From NCBI GenBank assembly GCA_024114885.1, contig CP099418.1, positions 4,588,001 to 4,652,000 of the forward strand: a stretch of 64,000 nt of DNA. Direction: 5' to 3'. The DNA is from Septoria linicola (taxonomy: Eukaryota > Ascomycota > Dothideomycetes > Mycosphaerellales > Mycosphaerellaceae). The notes beneath the pieces were generated by a model. That model did not search any database. It had not been told where the DNA came from and saw nothing but the letters and a program-made list of their open reading frames with translations. Shown here one piece after another: positions 33,901-43,992 of the stretch. Made by a program: the position numbers and the translations under genes. Numbering within the stretch: the first letter of the stretch is position 1; every line of letters starts with the position of its first letter.

Positions 33901-35330
33901 CCTACATCTTTGGTGTGACCAAGGCCTTTGCGAGTATTTCTGAGAAGTGGGAGGGACGGAGCAACGACGCCTCTGACAAAGCCTCAGCCATCTTCACAGA
34001 AACCTTTGTGAACATTAAGACAGTGCGAGCTCTGACACTTGAGGGCCACTTTCTTGAGAAGTATACCAAAGCGACCAACGAGACCCTGGTCGTTGGATTC
34101 AAGCGTTCGTTCTATGCCGGTTTCTTCTATGGTCTTGGGGATTCAGCTGGAAATTTCTCCATCGCGTTGATATTCTATGTCGGGACCAAGTTCGCAGCTG
34201 AAGGTGCCAACATCAACGACATTGTCACTGTCTTCACCATGCTGGTCACTACTCTCACCACTGTCAGCGCCTATCTAGACTACATCCCACAAATTGGCTC
34301 TTCCAAGGACACCGCTGCTCGATTGCTTCGCTTGTCGCAATTGCCCAAAAGCTCTCATGAACATCTCGGCGACACTCGCATCACCAATGTCGGCGACATC
34401 ATCTTCGACGACCTCAAATTCTGCTACCCTTCCCGCCCCGACCAAACCATCCTCAAAAACATCACTCTCTGTCTCAAGCCCGGCACCACAACAGCCATCG
34501 TCGGCACCTCTGGCTCAGGCAAATCCACAATCGCCAACCTCCTCCTCGACCTCTACAGCACCGCCTCCGTCCCCGGCTCCCACCCCGGCGACCTCACCTT
34601 CGGCGGCCGCGACATGAAACACATCTCCACGACCTCCCTCCGCACCCTCATCGTCCCCGTCTCCCAAGTCCCCACCCTCTTCGCCGCCACCGCAGCCGAA
34701 AACATCTCCTACGGCCTGCCTCCCACCCACCCCCTCAACACCCCCGACCAAATCGCCTTCGCAGCCCGCCAAGCCGGCATCCACGACTTCATCGCCTCCC
34801 TCCCACAAGCCTACGCCACGCCCATCGGCGAAGGCGGCCTCGGTCTCTCCGGCGGCCAAGCCCAACGCATCGCCATCGCACGCGCTCTCATCCGTAAACC
34901 CAGCGTCTTGATCCTCGACGAAGCAACTTCCGCCCTCGATGTCGAAACCGCAAATCTCATCCGCCACACCATCGCAGATTTGATCGCGGAGTCCAAGAAA
35001 ACTGCTCATCCCATGACGGTGATAATTATTACGCATCATCGGAGTATGATGGAGATTGCGGAGAAGATTGTTGTTGTTGATAATGGGACGATTGTCGAGG
35101 AAGGGGAGTTTGATGTGTTGATGAGGAGGGAGGGGGCGTTGGCGAATATGTTGAGTGGAGGGGAGTGGATGGGGGAGAGGAGGGGGAGTAGGAGGGTTAG
35201 TCGGATGGAGAGGAAGAGGAGGAGTGAGGTTGTGCCGGTGTTGAAGGAGGTGGATTGGAGTTCGAGACGGGATGTTGGAAAGGGCAAAGGGAGGATGGAG
35301 AGTTCGTCGAAGGATAATAAGAGAGTGTGA
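30915..35330 (+). CDS. Full-size ABCB transporter, Ste6-type (a-factor exporter-like)
   Basis: Two TMD-NBD halves, 1471 residues, no introns. It resembles the fungal Ste6 branch, which exports the farnesylated a-type mating pheromone; export of another lipopeptide or hydrophobic compound is possible. Seen: FAFSTRRFLPVLIAG at helix 1, GELQAASARDRLFHGLMAKE, and IETVKCFNGQEIEAAKY. NBD1 has GKSGSGKST near 425, MSGGQRQR near 532 and ILILDESTSALD near 552. After a roughly 200-residue linker, TMD2 starts near 855. NBD2 has GTSGSGKST near 1196, LSGGQAQR near 1311 and VLILDEATSALD near 1332. All ATPase motifs look intact. The basic C-terminal tail follows a marked base-composition change (see findings). 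The start is the first ATG (MAAQKSQK). Confidence 0.9.
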   Translation: MAAQKSQKPGGHRRKPSTESHIKSIAETEVFQTDTTDETPIKTAPWRSLFAFSTRRFLPVLIAGIIVSLAAGATGPAQNLIAGELFEGFTLFASGSVTPDELMKRETKYILYMVALAGASWVLHSLEFMLWLSFGELQAASARDRLFHGLMAKETEWYDLRKNGIGAQLPRMQAQIRELQLATAQPLGGLFALASTAVLSFIQAMVKSPKLTLVTLASAPLILGFAVWAGVPMQVNLIKMQDKLTEGQKYTTSAFTAIETVKCFNGQEIEAAKYKGIIKQAARFYAWVAHGSALQMALVVMLTVSMFVQGFYYGGVLIAKGEVTSGDVVTTFFSAIGAFQAIQGILPQMIVLEKGRAAGSTLRAIMAQVESKSKHIPQEPITPSKCIGNIEVKNLTFAYPSRPDVPAVQDITLYIQGGDISFLIGKSGSGKSTISQLLMRFYNAPADTITVDGIPLERLDTTWLRSNVTLVEQTSTLFNETVFRNIAFGRKDHVGVTKKDVMDAAQFALLQLMISDMPEGLDTMVGVKGGAMSGGQRQRMALARARLRDTPILILDESTSALDHISRSLVMEALRNWRKGKTTIIITHDITQIMAEDYVYLLQDGRLAQEGYRKQLEKVRDGPFQDFLSEEQKMLASPAGVQDVDLNDRDSWTLDLSDESPEPLPQNQDTYFDPLDVELTATENKRQSKMPNVFKEGTPMPMMKGVNQGGPSSAFASPFMRVTVNFPTPDLISMPWTRSPQAVEDAQQSASDRESSADKRSTLTWERLVDQTGKYAADMRRARPGTVRKRRPLEDIEEIPLTGPDEALATLEGQSTAQVESKNNTFKVIFGTLWPSLDRKAKSQFFLGFWGCTVHAVASPLFSFILSKLLATYALPNQQSKQLTYAMVILAVAFVDGFHTYAFRFLLEWVGQKWVDNIRTTAYERILDQEREFFNKDENGIAILTESLDRNAEEMRNLLGRFASMAYVVVMMTLITLVWAMASQWKVTLIALAVGPYIFGVTKAFASISEKWEGRSNDASDKASAIFTETFVNIKTVRALTLEGHFLEKYTKATNETLVVGFKRSFYAGFFYGLGDSAGNFSIALIFYVGTKFAAEGANINDIVTVFTMLVTTLTTVSAYLDYIPQIGSSKDTAARLLRLSQLPKSSHEHLGDTRITNVGDIIFDDLKFCYPSRPDQTILKNITLCLKPGTTTAIVGTSGSGKSTIANLLLDLYSTASVPGSHPGDLTFGGRDMKHISTTSLRTLIVPVSQVPTLFAATAAENISYGLPPTHPLNTPDQIAFAARQAGIHDFIASLPQAYATPIGEGGLGLSGGQAQRIAIARALIRKPSVLILDEATSALDVETANLIRHTIADLIAESKKTAHPMTVIIITHHRSMMEIAEKIVVVDNGTIVEEGEFDVLMRREGALANMLSGGEWMGERRGSRRVSRMERKRRSEVVPVLKEVDWSSRRDVGKGKGRMESSSKDNKRV

Positions 35331-35562
35331 TGAGGGTAGGTTCGGCTGGGTTGGTAAAGTGGTTCAATGCTTCGGGTTTGAATACAATACTTGTTTATAA
35401 GTCACCTGGTATCTTGCGCGATGTTTCCCAACTTTAGGAGTTCGCTAAAACCGCTGATACAAGAGAACGTCGAATCTGGGTGTAATCTTGTCACTGCTGG
35501 AGGCAAAGTGGTGTTCGCATTACCTGTGCGGAGGGTCGAACCCTCCTCCATCACGGCAGAAG
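35331..35562. other. Convergent 3' region with short hairpin
   Basis: Between the transporter and CET1 stops. Bases 35530-35546 form a perfect inverted repeat (GGAGGG-TCGAA-CCCTCC), a small stem that resembles a tRNA T-arm but has no tRNA around it. Confidence 0.6.
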
Positions 35563-38358
35563 CTAAGCTCCTGGCCTCTTCTGCTGCTGCATCAACAAGG
35601 TCGCGTTGTCAATGAAGCTTTCCACAATTTGTACAAAGCCGCTGTCTCCACCTTGCAATAGTGGTTGCAGCTGCTGCCTCAATCTGCCGGCATCGACTTC
35701 CAATTCCAATTCGTACTTGGGTGCCATCCCGATCTGATCAACTCTGGTTAGGTCGATTTGGTAGAGACCGTTCAGGTGCTTGTACGACAATCGATCTTTC
35801 TTCCGTGCGGGCTGGTTCGGCTTATCGGGTGTGGGTCCTTCCACCAACGCACCAGGATCGAGATTAGGCCGCATGAGATTGCATTCTACGTTCATCGTTA
35901 TCCGCAGATCGTAGTCGTCGTGCGGATTAAAGATGTGCAAGTCTGCTACTTTGACTTTGATAATTCGAGCTTTGACTTGCCCGACCTTGCCGGTCTTGGG
36001 GTTCGACTCGATCGTTGTACGCAGTTTAGGATCGCGTGGGAGGTGGCGTCGATGCATAGCTTCGGGCAAAGAATCCAAGCCCAGCTTGGAGAGCTTCTCG
36101 AAATTGTCGGTCTCTTGCAGATGTATGTATTCCAACTGCTGCCGGCCTGTTTGGCTGTGGGTATTACGGACCTCAGCGTTCAGAAAGTCGTTCATGGCTT
36201 TGTGCTCGTGCTGAGAAGATAGTTAGCGAATGAATATCATGAGCAGCGAAGCAGATACTGCACGACGGCAGAGATAGTCCCAACTTAAGCGTCTGCCGTG
36301 GCTGTTGGGCGAAGATTCACGTACCTCTTGCATCTCACTTTGGAAAGTGCAGTTGGCTTCTGCATAGGGAGGCGAAATGACCACCATGTTGTGGACTGGA
36401 AGCTCGAACCGCCGTCCAGTCTGCTTATTCCAGAGACGACCGACCTTTGCTTCAATCTCGATCTGACCCTCAGCAGGGTCTTGTGCCACGTCTTGGCAAT
36501 TCAGAAGCTGTTGAACTAGCCAATCCGTGACAGCCTTTGTCAGAGACGGCAAGGGCGTCCTCCATTGGATCGTCTTCTCCCAATGACCCATTATCCTGCG
36601 CATGCGAAGCATGTCATGATCGACGGGCGGATCTTCCAACCAAGGAGCAGCAAAATTCACACCGGGCGCAGCTGGGGATGGTTGCTGGGGCTTCTGACCA
36701 TTTGTCTGCTGAGGCGGCTGAACGGGGGCGTTGGCACTCGACCGATCCATTTGTCGCGGCGGCGGCTGCTGCTGCTGCTGCTGTATCTGTGGCTGTAAGC
36801 GCGGTTCCGGCCCATTCGGCATTACGCCAGGTATTCGCAGGCGAGGATTTGATGGGTGAAGGCGTGCCCATATAGGACGCTCAGTGTACTTTCGTCGCCG
36901 CTCGCGTTTCACTGGTGGCTGAGGAGTCTCCGACTCGGTTGCAGATCGCTTGATTCCTCGATTGCTTGCATTAGGAGAAACATGTGCCACGCCATTTTGT
37001 TGCATTGGCTCAGTCTTGATGGACGCACTCTGCTGCGGCGTGGGTGGTTGTCGAGGCGGCATGTTGTGTGATGGATGATGCTGTGGAGCTTGCTGCGCGT
37101 CCTGCTGTGTTGGCGCGAGAAGATTGCTCATGCCCATTGGACGTGGTTGATGTTGAAGTGCTGTAGGAGGTGGAGCTTTGTTCGCAACTAACAAAGAATT
37201 GCTTGAGGCGGGATATCCCGCAGGCTGACCAGGTATTTGAGCGTAGTTTTGTGGAACTGCGCTTGCCACATTGGCTTGCGGATAGCTTTGTGGTTGTTGC
37301 GTGAAGTTCTGTGAATCCGCCTGAGACACCACACTTGTCGAATGTTGCAGTGAGCTCCTTGCACTGTGAACTTCGTGCTGGCTGCTATGCCGGGAACTCA
37401 ATGATGGTGGGCGCGGTGGAACCTTTGTCTTTGGACTCACAGACTCACTGCGGGCACGATCATCGATGATGCTGGGGTACTCACTCGCACTCCTTCGTGG
37501 CGACTGTCGAGGATGCACTGTGGGGGATTCAATCAAGCTTGTAATGCTCGTTTGATGTTGCGCCGGCGAACGTGCCGGGTAGCCATTTGACGCACCCGAG
37601 ACTGTCCTCTGGTGAAATGGACTGGCGCCGTCAGTCCCGTTCATCGCGTGGCGAGGCACATGTGTAGGCGGACCCAGTGGCGTGCTTGGCTGTGAGGGAT
37701 GAAAGTGAGGCGGATGCTGTGGCGGAGGATGCCCCATCACAGCACGAGGACTCTGACGCATTGACTGCGGAGTTTGGCTGTGATGGGATGACGGCGTGGG
37801 CGACTGTGATGGATGAGCACCCGGGCCGTACTGTGATGGCGATGGCTGGGCACCATATGGATTGCCAGGCCTCGCTCCCGGGGTCGTCGACGCATATGAG
37901 TCGAATGGTCTGTATTGCTGCGGCGTCGGTCCGGCAGTGACGGGACTCTGCAACGGCTGCTGGTGGTGTTGCTGCTGAGCAGGAAAGGGATATGAAGTGC
38001 CCTGCCCGGGGCCATGACCAGGCGTCCGCAATGGTGTCAAGCCTCTGCTGTGAGGCTGACTCTGACTCTGCGAGCCGCCCGAGGCCGATGGAGGGCCATA
38101 TGTAGGAGCTGGATGCTTGCCATCGTTTCGACCTGGTGGTGGAAACCCTGCTGCGGGATAGACGACCGACTGCTGTCCTGGCGCGCCGCCGTTGCTCGCG
38201 TCTCGACTGAGGGCGGGCTGGGGTCCACTTCCGCTCCCTCTCGCTCCGCCTCCTGCTCCTGCTGCTGCTGCTGAATTCGGTGTTACTGCCGGCGGCGAGC
38301 TTTGCGATGACTTTTTGTCGGGCGCCGGACCATCGTTCATCAGCGAGCGCAAGTCCAT
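35563..38358 (-). CDS. CET1: mRNA capping enzyme beta subunit, RNA 5'-triphosphatase (Cet1 family)
   Basis: Removes the gamma-phosphate of nascent mRNA before guanylylation; nuclear; metal-dependent triphosphate tunnel enzyme. Two exons (38358-36325 and 36210-35563, 114-bp phase-0 intron) encode 893 residues. The catalytic domain is C-terminal: EGQIEIEAKVGRLWN (first metal-binding glutamates, about 630-644), RKKDRLSYKHLNG, YDLRITMNVE, and KYELELEVDAG near the end (second glutamate pair). Residues 1 to about 560 are low-complexity, Pro/Gln/Ser-rich (PPPRQM, runs of Q), far longer than in yeast Cet1; the basic KRERRRKYTERPIWARLHP segment begins near 485. The start MDLRSLMNDG is the first ATG in frame. 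Divergent from RPN2. Confidence 0.92.
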
Positions 38359-39398
38359 GACTGCGCTCTTGCTGTGCCGCACCACTCCCGGCGCTTCAGT
38401 CCGATCGCACCTGCTCTTCTCGACGCTCGGGAGCGCTCAGTGCGCGCTGGCGGCAGCGCAAATGGCGTTGTCGAGCCGTACGGCCATGTGTGGTGATGCA
38501 GTCCCAATGCGCCGGTGCCCTTTCGTTCTCCGAAGATTGCTCGTCTCGTTCGATCAGTAAGGGTTCTGCGGAGGATCACTAACTACTCTCGGCTCGGTCG
38601 TCCTCGACAGACAGCGCGGGAGATACGCATACACGAATGTCGTAGGTCACAGCGATAACAAGGGTGATGGCGAACCAGCGATGAGATGCAAGTGCACGAA
38701 TAATGGTGATATGGCGCGTCTGTCACAATCCTGAGCAGAAACAGACGACTTGGCGTGCAATGGGGCACTGCTCCAGGAGGGAAGCTCTATGTAATGTCGT
38801 GCGGCAGGATGGGAACGAGCAAGTGATATATGGTAGTACTAGTACTAGATTGTGGCGAGATGGAATGACAAGCTCCGACGGACAGTATGGCAGCACGAAC
38901 GTTTGAGCTCGTATCAGCGCGACCAAAAAGTGCAGTCGTCCAGCGAGCAGAGGGAGAGGGAGAGGGGTGCCAAGACGAGCTTTCAGCAGACATGAGCATG
39001 AGCTTGTGCAAGGTGACGAAGCGTTTTGTCGCCTGCAGCAGCCAGCCAGACAGCTTGTCACGAGCCGCAGCAGCAGTCGGTGTTAAGTTCGTTCTACTTG
39101 TCCGTGCAAACACGACTCTCGTCACACTCATCGCCTTCCTACACTTCGGGACGTGTTGCATCTTTGTATTAACATCCGCTCTGCGTGTTCCTTTGCACTG
39201 TCACTCTCGAAGCGATTCGGTCATCCTTGCCCTTGCCCTGTTGACTGACAATCCCGGCGCAGCTGCTGTCTTCATCATCGCGTGCTAAGCTGCACCTCTC
39301 CCGAACTACAACAAACAGCATCATCAACAACAACCATCATCTCCGCATCGCCACTCGAAACGACAACAACTAGCGAGAGACGACACACGCGATCCACG
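38359..39398. promoter_or_regulatory. Shared upstream region of CET1 and RPN2
   Basis: About 1.04 kb between divergent starts. Contains a 14-bp palindrome TAGTACTAGTACTA near 38834. Frames on both strands (38787-39161 minus, 38887-39288 plus) overlap each other and are not supported. I found no exact GGTGGCAAA proteasome-control element. Confidence 0.45.
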
Positions 39399-42300
39399 AT
39401 GGTCGGCTTGACATCCGCCGCCGGTCTGGTGGGTTTCTTGACGGAGCAGGATCAGCAGCTGCAGGCGTTTGCCCTGGAACGCCTCAACGATGAGGTCGAC
39501 AGCGTCTGGACAGAGGTGTCTGGCTCCATCGGTACAATGTGAGTGACCAGATCATCACAAAGCCGACGAGCATCTCAGTATCGATGGCGACACGTGCAGG
39601 CGATGAATGTGGTGGCGCTGCAATGCTGACATGGACGTGATCACAGAGAAGCACTCTACGAAGATGAGAACTTCAGCCATCGCGAGCTCGCTGCATTAGT
39701 CTTGTCCAAAGTCTACTATCAACTGCAGGAATACGACGAGTCGATGGTCTTTGCCTTGGGCGCGGGCAAGCTGTTTGACTGGAAGTCCCAGGATGCCGGC
39801 GAGTACGAGGAAACGATCGTGGCCAAGTGCATCGACACATACATTTCCCTTTGCGCACTGCACAACCCACCCACACCTGCTTCCGCCAGTGGACGCCACG
39901 GCTCCACCGATGCCGACAACGTTGCGACCGCTTCGCCGACGACACCTTTCTCACAAGCCGCCATCCCATCCAAGTCCCTGCTTGCACGTCAAGACGAGAA
40001 GGCATGGGACTCGTCCGTGCCCGGCGGAGGTAATGCTGGTGTCGCTGGAGCTCATCCGCACCCATTGACTCTGCCAAACCAGACCAAGAAGGCGTTGCAG
40101 AATGTGGTCAAGCGCATCTTCGAGAGCTGCTACGAGTCCGGCGCGTACAAGCAAGTCGTTGGTATCGCAGTGGAGGCTAGAAACATGGAGGTTCTGAGAG
40201 AGGCTATCCTACGTTCTAGCAGAGCAGAGACTGGCAAAGGCAAGAAATCAACAGTGGGAGGCCAGACCGAGGATCTGATGGAGTACGTTTTGGACATCTG
40301 CATGAATGTTGTGCAAGAGCGTGGTCTTCGAAATGAAATTCTGAAGCTCATCCTGGACCTGCTGAATGAGATTCCAAGCCCAGACTACTTTGCGATTGCA
40401 CGATGTGTGGTCTACCTCAACCAACAGTCAATGGCCTCAGACATGCTGCGTACGCTCGTTCAGAAGGGGGATGGCAAGTCTCTAGCGATCGCCTATCAGC
40501 TGTCGTTTGACTTGTACGAGAATGGCACGCAAGAGTTCTTGCAAAAGATCATGGACGAGCTGCCGGAGGAGGAAGCAGAGGAGTCTCACATGAATGGCGA
40601 TGCAGTCCGACCCTCCACACCTCACCCCAACCAGGACGACGAAGCCACCGAGTCCGACCAACTACTGTCTGAGCTTAATGAGTCTGCTGGCGCACCACAG
40701 ACATCGACTGTTGTCACATCGAGGACGCGGCCTAAGCCGGAGGACGAGAAGCAGAACAAAGCGTACAAGTCTATTCGCAACATCCTACGCGGGACAACGA
40801 GCATTGAGCTCAATATGGAGTTCCTCTTCCGACAGGCCCACACGGATCGCGCGATCCTCAACAAGGTCAGGGACTCACTAGAAGCTCGCAACAGTATCTT
40901 TCACACTTCAGTCACCTTCGCCAATGCGTTCATGAACGCAGGCACAACTGTCGACAGCTTCTTCCGGGATAACCTGGAGTGGCTCGGCAAAGCAGTCAAC
41001 TGGAGTAAATTTACTGCTACTGCGGCACTTGGTGTCATTCATCGAGGCAACATCAACAATGGCCAGAAACTGCTCGAGCCATACTTGCCCAAAGACAACG
41101 CACAAGCCAGTGCTGGCAGCACTTACAGTCAGGGAGGCTCGCTCTATGCACTTGGCCTCATCTACACCAACCACGGCACAAATGTGCTTGACTATCTCCG
41201 CCGACAGTTCAAGGCCACGCAAGAAGAAGTCGTGCAGCACGGAGGTGCGCTGGGTCTTGGAACCGCCGGTATGGCCACCGGATCGGAGGACATCTACGAA
41301 GAGCTTAAGAACGTTCTATATGCTGATTCGGCCATCAACGGCGAGGCGGTCGGTTTGGCCATGGGTCTCGTCATGCTGGGCACCGGAAACGTCCGCGCCC
41401 TCGATGACATGATTCAGTATGCCCACGATACACAGCACGAGAAGATTGTGCGAGGCCTGGCACTGGGCGTAGCGCTCATCATGTACGGACGACAGGAGGG
41501 TGCCGACGAGCTCATTCAAGGACTCCTCGAGGATGCTGATCCGGCTCTCCGCTATGGTGGTATCATGACTATCGCGCTTGCGTACGCAGGCAGTGGCAGC
41601 AACAAGGCTGTGCGTAAGCTTTTGCATGTCGCAGTCTCGGATGTCAGTGATGACGTTCGAAGAGTTGCAGTCATGAGCTTGGGTTTCGTGCTCTTCCGCA
41701 AGCCTGGAAGTGTACCAAGAATGGTTGAGCTGCTGTCAGAGAGCTACAACCCACATGTGCGGTACGGTGCCACCATGGCGCTTGGTATCGCATGTGCAGG
41801 TACCGGTCTGGACGAGGCCATCGATCTGCTTGAGCCCATGATGAAGGACTCTGTTGACTTTGTACGACAAGGTGCTTACATCTCCATGGCCATGATCCTG
41901 GTTCAGCAGAACGACGTGATGAACCCAAAGGTCACCGCACTACGAAAACAGTTGCAGAAGGCTATTAGCGACCGACACGAAGATGCTATGGCGAAGTTTG
42001 GATGCGCACTTGCACTCGGCATTATTGATGCTGGAGGTCGCAACTGCACCATTGGGCTACAGACACAGACGGGCAATTTGAACATGACCGGAATTGTGGG
42101 CATGGCTGTGTTCTTGCAGTACTGGTACTGGTTCCCACTGACCCACTTCCTGGCGCTCTCCTTCACGCCTACAGCCATCATCGGTGTCGACTCAAACCTC
42201 GAGATCCCAAGCTTTAAGTTCCACAGCAACACACGACCGAGCCAGTTCGACTATCCGCCCGAGGTGGAGGTGAAGACCGAGGAGGCTCCTGAAAAGGTCA

Positions 42301-42972
42301 AGACTGCTATCCTGTCTACCACAGTACAAGCCAAGCGAAGAAAGGCTGCCAAGGACAAGCAGAATCGTCGGGAGAGCATGGACGTCGATCCTACGCCTGA
42401 GACGCCGAAGCCGGATGCTGAGGGCGACAAGATGGATACCGATGACAATGTCATCGACACCAGCAAGCTTGGCGAGGAGGGCGAGAAAGATGCCAAGAAG
42501 AAGATTGAGAAGGAGAAGGTCGGGTTTGAGCTCGAGAACATGAGCCGCGTGCTACCTGCACAAATCAAGTATATCAGCTTCTCAAACGAGGGCCGGTATC
42601 AGCCTGTGAAGAAGGTAAGCCTGGCATGTGCGTTCAATTCAACTGCCTATATGCTGACAACATTTCTAGCCTACTGGTGGTGTAATTCTGCTCAACGACA
42701 CGAAACCCGACGAGCCCAAGTCTCTTCTTGAGTTGAAAGCCAAGAAGAAGACTGCGGCCGCTGCTCCGGCACCTGGAGCTGGAGGCAGTGCTTCGTCAGC
42801 GCCCCGCGATACAGACATGGGCGGCTTTGAGGCCGCTCTTGCTAGTGCTGGGCTCACTGGAGCCGCAGCAGGCGCCGGAGTTTTGACTGCTGTAGACGAA
42901 GATGAAGATGGCGAGGAAGCCCCTGTGCCAGACGCATTTGAGGTAGACGAGGACGATGCGGAAGAGGAGTAG
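39399..42972 (+). CDS. RPN2: 26S proteasome regulatory subunit RPN2 (PSMD1)
   Basis: Largest scaffold subunit of the proteasome 19S base; binds Rpn1/Rpn13 and Rpt ring components. Three exons (39399-39538, 39647-42614, 42670-42972) encode 1136 residues, normal for fungi. Seen: the N-terminal helical start LVGFLTEQDQQLQAFALERLN, and a toroid of proteasome/cyclosome repeats with GALGLG, GLAMGLVMLGTG, RGLALGVALIMYG, RYGGIMTIALAYAGSG and RYGATMALGIACAGTG (about 570-800). A Lys/Glu-rich insertion follows near 890-950, then the conserved NMSRVLPAQIKYISF and GRYQPVKK-PTGGVILLND across the last intron. The C-terminus is acidic. The same frame continues open after the TAG stop (next feature). Confidence 0.97.
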
Positions 42973-43218
42973 GTCATGGTTCCGGGAAGTCCACCGCCTT
43001 CCTCTCGGCTCCGGCGCTTTGGCTCATTGATACCTTTCGGAGGTTCCCTACGGAGGCGCGAGCAGAATAGTCGAGTCACTGCGGAGCGTCGTGTACAGTC
43101 CTTGTGTCACCTGCCCGAAGAGCCTCCAGAGCATGACGAGGAGGCGAAGGTGAAGGATGAGGGTGAAGACGAAGACGACATGAATGATGTTTTCGAGAAC
43201 CAACACTGGTCACCATGA
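42973..43218 (+). other. Open frame in phase with RPN2 immediately after its stop
   Basis: After RPN2's TAG (42970-42972) the same frame reads GTC ATG and stays open for 80 codons from the ATG (42976-43218). The frame has an acidic end (EEPPEHDEEAKVKDEGEDEDDMNDVFENQHW). It could be a stop-readthrough extension, a remnant of a longer RPN2, a small separate gene, or chance in the 3' UTR. Ordinary RPN2 proteins end at a short acidic tail, so the TAG is likely the true stop. Confidence 0.3.
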
Positions 43219-43960
43219 GGAGTGATGATCACTCATACTGCCCAAGTGCGCTACACAGGCAGTTCGAGTACGCATTGAGTACTCCGACGCTTCTAGCATA
43301 GTCTCACGAATGTACAATTACATTGCTCGATGATAAATCGCCATGTTGACACTAGTTCTATTATTTGTCTGCATCGGGAGGTGGAACTTTCTGCGGTGTC
43401 TGGCTCGGCGATTCGCGGCCGCAGCTGAAGGATGAAGTGCCTTCTATTTGTCTAATGCTCACTTAATATGATGGTACTCAGATGAGCTGCACAGAGGAAA
43501 AGCAATGCTCTGAGTTAGTTGGTAAGTGCTTGCGACTTTTAACACGAAGAGCTTTCTCGCTCAGGCTTACTTCTCCTCGGAGACCGACTCGTAAGAGAGC
43601 TCAGGTCACCGCCTATTCTGGAGCACTCACTATCGCAGGGTATGGAGAAAGGTGGGTGTTGCAATCTCGCCAGGGTACGAACTCCAAAACTTGCGGTCGT
43701 GGCCGTAGGATCCTTGCGCCTAAGACGAGATACCTCTAACAAGTAGGACTGTTTCTGCAGTGTATCTAGCCCGCGCGGAGCACTCAGTAAGGAGTGCTAG
43801 AACAAAAGGGCAGCGCTTGAAGCGCGGCGTGGTTGATTCTAGTACAGTACGAAGAACCATGTTGCCTGTCCTGTTAGTCAGGTTTGCTGTCCCGGGCAAT
43901 TGGTGAGATGCCGCTTGCGCCTTTTAGCGACAGTCGCAGGCCTGTTGCAAGTTGTTCTGC

Positions 43961-43992
<32 letters not shown>

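Noticed and set aside
34515..35039. 174-codon minus-strand frame, Gly/Asp-rich
   Set aside because: Antisense of the C-ending codons of NBD2 in the ABC transporter; a by-product of the skewed composition.
35530..35546. GGAGGG-TCGAA-CCCTCC, looks like a tRNA T-arm
   Set aside because: Loop length and the absence of matching acceptor and anticodon arms on either strand rule out a tRNA; kept only as a hairpin in the 3' region.
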